Shown one piece after another: positions 59,439-64,000 of a stretch of 64,000 nucleotides of DNA (the stretch's first letter is position 1; each line of letters begins with the position of its first letter). Below the pieces are notes generated by a model. It was given only the letters and a program-made list of their open reading frames with translations, searched no databases and had not been told where the DNA came from. The DNA is from Faecalibacterium sp. UBA1819 (GTDB taxonomy: Bacteria > Bacillota > Clostridia > Oscillospirales > Ruminococcaceae). Position numbers and translations under genes: made by a program. The stretch spans positions 115,827 through 179,826 of the forward strand of contig DCEX01000012.1 in assembly GCA_002315015.1 (NCBI GenBank), written 5' to 3'.

Positions 59439-60899
59439 ATGTTTCGATGGAAAAAAGCGATGGTTCAAAAAGCGGCAGCAGGCTTTATGGCGGCAATGCT
59501 GCTGCTGTCCGGTGTCAATGCGTTTGCTACGGCAAGCAACTCTCAGGCTACTTCTACCCCCAACAGTACATCCAGCAGTGAAAGTCAGCCTGAAACAACA
59601 CCGCCGGATGTTACAGGTTCGCCGTATATTACCGCCTATACCGTAACGGACTCGGCCGGAAATGAGAAGCAGACAATTGCTGAAGGGGAGAAGTGCCGCA
59701 TCATTGTAGCGGTGGTTGACCCGCGTATTACCTCTGAGAGTCAGTTGGTTCTTGCGGATGGCCGTGCCTTAGAAGCAAACGTTAAAGTGGTTTCTACGAA
59801 TACCTTTGCAACGCCTTCGCTTGGGGATATTTACACGACAACCTTTAAAATGACCCCAGGAGGCTTACAGTATTCCATTGTATTGAATGATATTGCCTAT
59901 TTGGGCGGCAACAGCAATGAGCTGGTGCTGGATTTGGCATATAATGACGTGCAAAGACCGCTTGTAAAATTGAGCCAGGGTATTAGTCAGTGCGGGACAG
60001 GCACCGGGCAGGATGCAGGAAAGGCCCCTGCTTTAATCGTTAAGTCTGCCAGTTACGGCACAGGCCAAATCACTGCCGGTGAGAATTTTACGCTGACTGC
60101 GGAAATTTTGCTTTCCGGTAATAAAAATGGGGCGGAAAATGTCGCGGTTAGTTTGACACTGCCCGAAGAAATTACGGTGGTCAGCGGTTCGTCCTACCAA
60201 TTTATTGGCAATATGAAGGCGAACCAAACAGCCAATGTGCAATTTGAACTCACGGCAAGTGCGGTGGCCAAGGCCGGCAGCTATAATATTTCGATTGATG
60301 TTACCGGAAATGCTCAGGCCGATGGCGCTGCTTTGAGCGGAAAAATGCCGGTGACCGTTCCTGTGATTCAGCCGGATCGTTTTGAAATCTCCCATACAGA
60401 TATTCCCGAAAATATGGTGATGGGTGAAGAAACCTATGGCAATATTGCTCTGATCAACAAGGGAAAAGGTACTGTATACAATGTAGAGGCAAAGCTTGAG
60501 GGCGAAGGCTTTACTGTGGATGAAGGTGCCAGCAAATTTATCGGCAATATCAATTCCGGTACGCAAAGCACACAGGACTTTTCTATTACACCGACGCAGG
60601 GCGGCACAATCAGCATGCAGCTCGTGGTGAGCTATGAGGACGAGAGTGCCAATATTAAAACCATTACAAAGGATTTCACGGTAACGGTAGATGAAATGAT
60701 GCCCAGCGATCCCGGTATGAACATGGGAGTGGTGGATATTCCGGTAGAGGAGCCTGCCCAGGGAATGCCCATTTTTGCATGGGTCATTATTGGTGCACTG
60801 CTGATTGCCATTGGTGTAACCGTAGCAATTATTTTGAAAAAGAAACGCGCCAAAAAACGCACAGCAAAATTGATGGAGGATGACGATGAAGATATCTGA
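59439..60899 (+). CDS. Secreted, membrane-anchored repeat-domain protein linked to the ABC transporter
   Basis: 486 residues, unrecognised in detail. Signal peptide (about 1-32), then a low-complexity Ser/Thr-rich linker (about 34-58), then Ig-like beta-sandwich stretches: one at about 59-180, and two similar modules with the repeated pattern GSSYQFIGNMKANQTANVQF and GASKFIGNINSGTQSTQDF, resembling COG1361-type S-layer/NEW3 domains. A C-terminal membrane helix (about 445-470) and a basic/acidic tail anchor it. It probably acts as an extracytoplasmic partner of the transporter. The start at 59439 is preferred over the GTG at 59430. Confidence 0.8.
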   Translation: MFRWKKAMVQKAAAGFMAAMLLLSGVNAFATASNSQATSTPNSTSSSESQPETTPPDVTGSPYITAYTVTDSAGNEKQTIAEGEKCRIIVAVVDPRITSESQLVLADGRALEANVKVVSTNTFATPSLGDIYTTTFKMTPGGLQYSIVLNDIAYLGGNSNELVLDLAYNDVQRPLVKLSQGISQCGTGTGQDAGKAPALIVKSASYGTGQITAGENFTLTAEILLSGNKNGAENVAVSLTLPEEITVVSGSSYQFIGNMKANQTANVQFELTASAVAKAGSYNISIDVTGNAQADGAALSGKMPVTVPVIQPDRFEISHTDIPENMVMGEETYGNIALINKGKGTVYNVEAKLEGEGFTVDEGASKFIGNINSGTQSTQDFSITPTQGGTISMQLVVSYEDESANIKTITKDFTVTVDEMMPSDPGMNMGVVDIPVEEPAQGMPIFAWVIIGALLIAIGVTVAIILKKKRAKKRTAKLMEDDDEDI

Positions 60900-62367
60900 T
60901 TTGCTGAAACTCAGCACGGATAATCTTCGGCGGCGAAAAGGACGCACAGCCTTGACGGTTATTGGCGTTGTGGTTGGTACGTGTGCCATTGTTGTAATGA
61001 TTTCTTTGGGCATTGCGGCAAATAAGCGCACGGAGGAGACGCTGGCGTCCTGGAGCGATTTGACACAAATCACCGTGTTGGGTTATTCCGACAGTGCCGA
61101 TACCCCTGCACTGGATGACAAAATGGTGGCTAGTTTAAAAGAAATGGAATATGTCATTGCGGCCACACCTATGTATAATTTTCAAAATTTTAATGGAAAT
61201 GTTTTGGCTGGTGCGCAGGGCCGATATTCCAGCAATGCGGGAAGTATTATCGGCATGGAACCGTCGGCTATTGAGCCGATGGGTTACGAGCTAAAAAGTG
61301 GTGATTACCTTGCAGACCATAAAGGAACTCCTAAGAAAATTCCTGTTTTGGTCGGTGAAGATTTTGCCTATAATTTTGAGGATACCAAAAAAAGTTACAG
61401 CAACCCGAAGCGCTATCGCTGGAAAGAAACCGATGAAAATGGCAACGCGACCGTTGAGCCTTTCTTCAACATTGAGGAAACAGAATTGGTGCTTCAAATG
61501 ATCACGGGGTATGATGATCAGGGGAATCCCAAGACAAAAGATTATGAACTCAATGTGGTCGGCATCTTGAAGCAGGACTATGCCAAAGAAGGCTCCAGCT
61601 CCATGATTATGAGTATTTCTGATATGAAATGGCTGGAAAGTGAATACAAGAAGGCGTCTGGAGGCTCTTCCGGCGGTGGCGGCGGTGTGATGATTATGGG
61701 CGGTGGTTCCGGCAGTAAAACGGGCGGATACAACCAAGTGTTTGTAAAAACCGACTATGTAGACCATGTCGAATCCGTCGAGGCGGCCATTAAGAAAATC
61801 GGATATGAAACCTATTCTATGACGGAAACGCGCAAACAGGCTCAAAAAGAAGTTTTTTCCAGTCAGCTGATGCTTGGCGGCTTGGCGGCAATTTCACTTT
61901 TGGTTGCTGCCCTCAATATTGCCAACACCATGACCATGGCGATTTACGAACGAACAAAAGAAATCGGCGTAATGAAGGTGCTTGGCTGCCGTATTGGAAA
62001 AATTCGAGAAATGTTTTTGATTGAATCGGGTACGATTGGTTTTATTGGCGGAGTAATAGGCGTACTTCTCAGCCTTTTGCTCAGTTTTGTGCTCAATCAT
62101 TTAACGGAATGGTTGGGGGCTTTGTCCGCGGTATTGGCTTCCATGGGCATCCAGTTTGACGCTTCTTCGGTCAATTTGGGAGGTCTTTTAAATTCCGCAG
62201 GCTCTTTTGGCGGCATGGGTGGGGAAGGAACGCAGCTTTCTATCATTCCGCTTTGGCTTGTAATTGCAGCGCTTTTGTTTGCCACTATCGTAGGGCTTTT
62301 GTCAGGAATTGCGCCTGCAAATCGTGCTGTTAAAATCAGCGCGTTGGAAGCAATTCGACACGATTAA
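60886..62367 (+). CDS. MacB-like ABC transporter permease (FtsX domain)
   Basis: 493 residues. N-terminal RRRKGRTALTVIGVVVGTCAIVVMI opens the first membrane helix (split here as RRRKGRTALTVIG and VVVGTCAIVVMI). A large extracytoplasmic MacB-type domain follows (about 45-320). Then come three helices (about 330-350, 385-415, 460-480) with the FtsX signature YERTKEIGVMKVLGCR. A Gly-rich insert (about residues 258-282) lies in the extracytoplasmic domain. The ATG at 60886 has ATGGAGG seven bases upstream and overlaps the previous gene by 14 bases. Substrate could be a peptide, lipid or drug, and is undetermined. Confidence 0.93.
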   Translation: MKISDLLKLSTDNLRRRKGRTALTVIGVVVGTCAIVVMISLGIAANKRTEETLASWSDLTQITVLGYSDSADTPALDDKMVASLKEMEYVIAATPMYNFQNFNGNVLAGAQGRYSSNAGSIIGMEPSAIEPMGYELKSGDYLADHKGTPKKIPVLVGEDFAYNFEDTKKSYSNPKRYRWKETDENGNATVEPFFNIEETELVLQMITGYDDQGNPKTKDYELNVVGILKQDYAKEGSSSMIMSISDMKWLESEYKKASGGSSGGGGGVMIMGGGSGSKTGGYNQVFVKTDYVDHVESVEAAIKKIGYETYSMTETRKQAQKEVFSSQLMLGGLAAISLLVAALNIANTMTMAIYERTKEIGVMKVLGCRIGKIREMFLIESGTIGFIGGVIGVLLSLLLSFVLNHLTEWLGALSAVLASMGIQFDASSVNLGGLLNSAGSFGGMGGEGTQLSIIPLWLVIAALLFATIVGLLSGIAPANRAVKISALEAIRHD

Positions 62368-62388
62368 GTAAAGTAGTTTTAGCGTAAT

Positions 62389-62438
62389 AAAAACGGTTGT
62401 TTCACAGTACGTTTATTGTGGAAACAACCGTTTTTTAT
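62389..62438 (+). terminator. Terminator of the ABC operon
   Basis: AAAACGGTTGTTTCACA (62390-62406) pairs with TGTGGAAACAACCGTTTT (62417-62434), then T residues. Confidence 0.93.
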
Positions 62439-62453
62439 TTGCAGAAAATAGTA

Positions 62454-62482
62454 TTGACAACAGAAATAGGCAATGCTACAAT
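62454..62482 (+). promoter_or_regulatory. Sigma-A promoter of the sdpR-sdpI-like operon
   Basis: TTGACA (62454-62459), 17-base spacer, TACAAT (62477-62482). The palindromic operator starts four bases downstream and covers the likely transcription start. Confidence 0.88.
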
Positions 62483-62485
62483 ACA

Positions 62486-62510
62486 TTTAACAATTAAGTT
62501 AATTGTTAAA
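62486..62510. promoter_or_regulatory. Perfect palindromic operator for the ArsR-type repressor
   Basis: TTTAACAATTAA (62486-62497) and TTAATTGTTAAA (62499-62510) are exact inverted copies around one G. One further flanking A-T pair extends the symmetry. Position over the transcription start fits autorepression. Confidence 0.75.
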
Positions 62511-62534
62511 TAAAGAAGGAAGGAGAGGAGTGCA

Positions 62535-62816
62535 ATGAGCCTTCAAAAAACATTAAAAGCGATTTCCGACCCCGTGCGACGAGAAATTTTAAATTTGCTA
62601 AAGGGGCAGCGGTTATCTGCCGGAGAAATTACAAACCATTTTTCTATTACTGCTGCGGCGGTTTCCCGACATCTTGCAATCTTAAAAGATGCAGAATTGA
62701 TTCGGGATTCCAGAGAAGGAAAATTTATTTTTTATGAGCTCAATGCCTCTGTCTTGGAAGAACTGATGCTTTGGGCAGCCGATTTAAAGGGAGGAAATTC
62801 CTATGATGAAACATAA
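62535..62816 (+). CDS. ArsR-family autorepressor (SdpR-like)
   Basis: 93 residues, a minimal winged helix-turn-helix: LKAISDPVRREILNLLKGQRLSAGEIT, recognition helix region ITAAAVSRHLAILKDAELI, wing REGKFIFYELN. No metal-binding Cys motif, so it is not a classical metal sensor. Together with the SdpI-type gene that overlaps it by 14 bases it matches the sdpR-sdpI arrangement, where the membrane protein senses a toxin and sequesters the repressor. Its operator is the palindrome at 62486-62510. Strong AAGGAGAGGAG site. Confidence 0.92.
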   Translation: MSLQKTLKAISDPVRREILNLLKGQRLSAGEITNHFSITAAAVSRHLAILKDAELIRDSREGKFIFYELNASVLEELMLWAADLKGGNSYDET

Positions 62817-63906
62817 AAAAATGTTGGTGTTTACATCCATTTTAATTGTTTTGCCGGTGGTTGCCGGACTTTTGCTTTGGGGCCAGCTGCCGGAAAAAAT
62901 GCCAACCCATTGGGGGTTTGATGGGCAGGTAGACGGTTGGTCTGAAAAAGCTTTTGCGGTGTTTGGCACACCGGTGATTCTTCTCGGAATCCACTGGCTT
63001 ATGATTGCGCTTGTTTTTTTAGATGCACGCAATCGGGATCAGCCTGTAAAAGCGGTAAGTTTAATCCTTTATATTTTCCCTGTTATGTCTTGGATTGCAA
63101 GCGGTATGATTTATGCAACGGCAATGGGGATGGAACTCGATATGGCTACATGGCCTATTGTATTGACAGGTGTACTCTTCTTGGTAATGGGAAATTATTT
63201 TCCGAAGATGAAGCGCAATTATACGATGGGCATTCGTTTGCCATGGACAGTTAGCAATGAAGAAAATTGGGTGAAAACACACCGCTTTGGCGGCAAGGTT
63301 TGGGTAGTCGGCGGCCTCCTAATGATAGTCAGTGCGTTCCTCCCGACGGCGATTTTGCCGATTTGTGTCATTATCGCTATTTTGCTGGTGGGCTTTGTGC
63401 CAATTGGATATTCTTATCTTTATTATCGCAAGCAGCGTAAGGAAAATTCTTTTGTGCAAGATGTAAGCGAAAAGGAAAAAAAGAGCATGAAGGTGTGGAC
63501 TATTGTCGCGCTGGTGATTATGATAGGAACCTTTATTTTTGTAGGAGTCATGTTATTTACCGGTGATATGACGGTGACATATACAAACGAGGCAATGCAG
63601 ATTACAGCAGATTACTGGCCCGATAGGACGGTACAATACAGCGATATTGAATCAGTGGAGTATCGGGAGCAAGACGACAGTGGGATACGCACAAATGGGT
63701 TCGGCTCTCCGCGTTTGTCCATGGGGACCTTCCGCAACGATGAGTTTGGCTCTTACACACGTTACAGCTACACTCAATGTCCTTGTGCCGTGGTGCTGCA
63801 TCTAACTGATGATAAAATTTTGGTAGTGAGCGGACAGGATGAAGCAGCCACGAAAGAAATTTATGAAGCCTTGTCGACTCGTGTTTCTCAAAATGCAGTT
63901 GAGTGA
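62803..63906 (+). CDS. SdpI-like membrane protein with extra C-terminal domain
   Basis: 367 residues. About six membrane helices in residues 5-210 with the family segments LPEKMPTHWGFDGQVDGW (DUF1648) and GNYFPKMKRNYTMGIRLPWTVSNEENWVKTHRFGG, the latter split as NYTMGIRLPWT and ENWVKTHRFGG, which are the SdpI signature. A further helix (about 230-250) leads to a soluble domain (about 255-367) that looks like a PH-type fold (YSDIESVEYREQDDSGIR). SdpI proteins give immunity to the SdpC toxin and also bind the SdpR repressor. No sdpC-type toxin gene is seen. Confidence 0.9.
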   Translation: MMKHKKMLVFTSILIVLPVVAGLLLWGQLPEKMPTHWGFDGQVDGWSEKAFAVFGTPVILLGIHWLMIALVFLDARNRDQPVKAVSLILYIFPVMSWIASGMIYATAMGMELDMATWPIVLTGVLFLVMGNYFPKMKRNYTMGIRLPWTVSNEENWVKTHRFGGKVWVVGGLLMIVSAFLPTAILPICVIIAILLVGFVPIGYSYLYYRKQRKENSFVQDVSEKEKKSMKVWTIVALVIMIGTFIFVGVMLFTGDMTVTYTNEAMQITADYWPDRTVQYSDIESVEYREQDDSGIRTNGFGSPRLSMGTFRNDEFGSYTRYSYTQCPCAVVLHLTDDKILVVSGQDEAATKEIYEALSTRVSQNAVE

Positions 63907-63940
63907 GTCGTATCGAAGCTTGTGTACAAATAACAACATT

Positions 63941-63986
63941 AAACTGTTTTTGGGCGGCTGCCGGTTTTCCGGCTGCCGCCTCAGTT
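63941..63986. terminator. Strong hairpin after the SdpI-like gene
   Basis: GGCGGCTGCCGG (63953-63964) pairs with CCGGCTGCCGCC (63969-63980) with one mismatch, and flanking AAACTG (63941-63946) can pair with CAGTTT (63981-63986). The T-run is weak, so it may also be a stability element. Confidence 0.65.
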
Positions 63987-64000
63987 TGTCGAAAAAGCTT

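Noticed and set aside
60033..61073. 346-codon minus-strand frame opposite the secreted repeat protein and permease
   Set aside because: It crosses two real plus-strand genes and has no start signal.

Overview
The window looks like a chromosomal segment of a spore-forming, strictly anaerobic member of the Clostridia, most likely Oscillospiraceae/Ruminococcaceae-like. That placement is inference. It rests on a GerA/GerB/GerC germination operon, YunB, a T-box leader, HisZ plus short-form HisG, an ECF-type S component, a class D-like sortase, a strict-anaerobe-type hybrid cluster protein and moderate GC. No insertion sequences, phage genes, CRISPR arrays or tRNA genes were seen, and almost every gene belongs to a compact operon with 1-4 base start/stop overlaps.

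Layout. 1-1890: two unrecognised membrane proteins, the first cut by the window edge. 1918-2963 (minus): a DUF421/DUF4363 pair, divergent from the germination receptor operon gerA-gerB-gerC (3061-6627). 6725-19600: one long branched-chain amino-acid operon, ilvB-ilvN-ilvC-ilvD-(DUF815 ATPase)-ilvA-ridA-leuA-leuC-leuD-leuB. It has a strong promoter and a T-box leader whose likely specifier is AUC (Ile). 19636-22527: pantothenate/CoA genes (ECF S component, coaX, coaBC). 22580-30122: a histidine operon hisC-B-Z-G-D-H-A-F-I-E that lacks only a histidinol-phosphate phosphatase. 30207-32375: an AEC-family permease and a phosphofructokinase.

32660-37217: a cell-surface locus with a Wzz-like protein, BY-kinase and PHP-type tyrosine phosphatase (CpsC/D/B-like). 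An alanine-rich secreted protein with an atypical sorting signal follows, then a class D-like sortase and an orphan membrane protein, with no glycosyltransferase in sight. This is the most unusual part of the window. 37234-44057: a LacI-type regulator divergent from a glucan-degradation operon (phosphorylase, 4-alpha-glucanotransferase, oligo-1,6-glucosidase-like enzyme).

44083-46066 (minus): GNAT, a TIM-barrel isomerase and nrdR. 46227-52189: yunB, ligA and gatC-gatA-gatB. 52337-55441: a BMP-type lipoprotein, the RNase P RNA gene (minus) and NADP-type glutamate dehydrogenase. 55629-57696: cupin and hybrid cluster protein. 57724-58470 (minus): a YdcF-type membrane protein. 58651-62438: an ABC export/efflux-type operon (ATPase, secreted repeat-domain protein, MacB-like permease). 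62454-63986: an SdpR/SdpI-like autorepressor and membrane protein pair with a perfect operator palindrome.

Metabolically, the ilv/leu operon supplies Ile, Val and Leu. GdhA supplies glutamate, his supplies histidine, pan/coa converts imported pantothenate to phosphopantetheine, and glgP-malQ-GH13 feeds glucose-1-phosphate and glucose to the phosphofructokinase. All starts were chosen by reading ribosome binding sites by eye. No database search was possible, so family names rest on recognised motifs.
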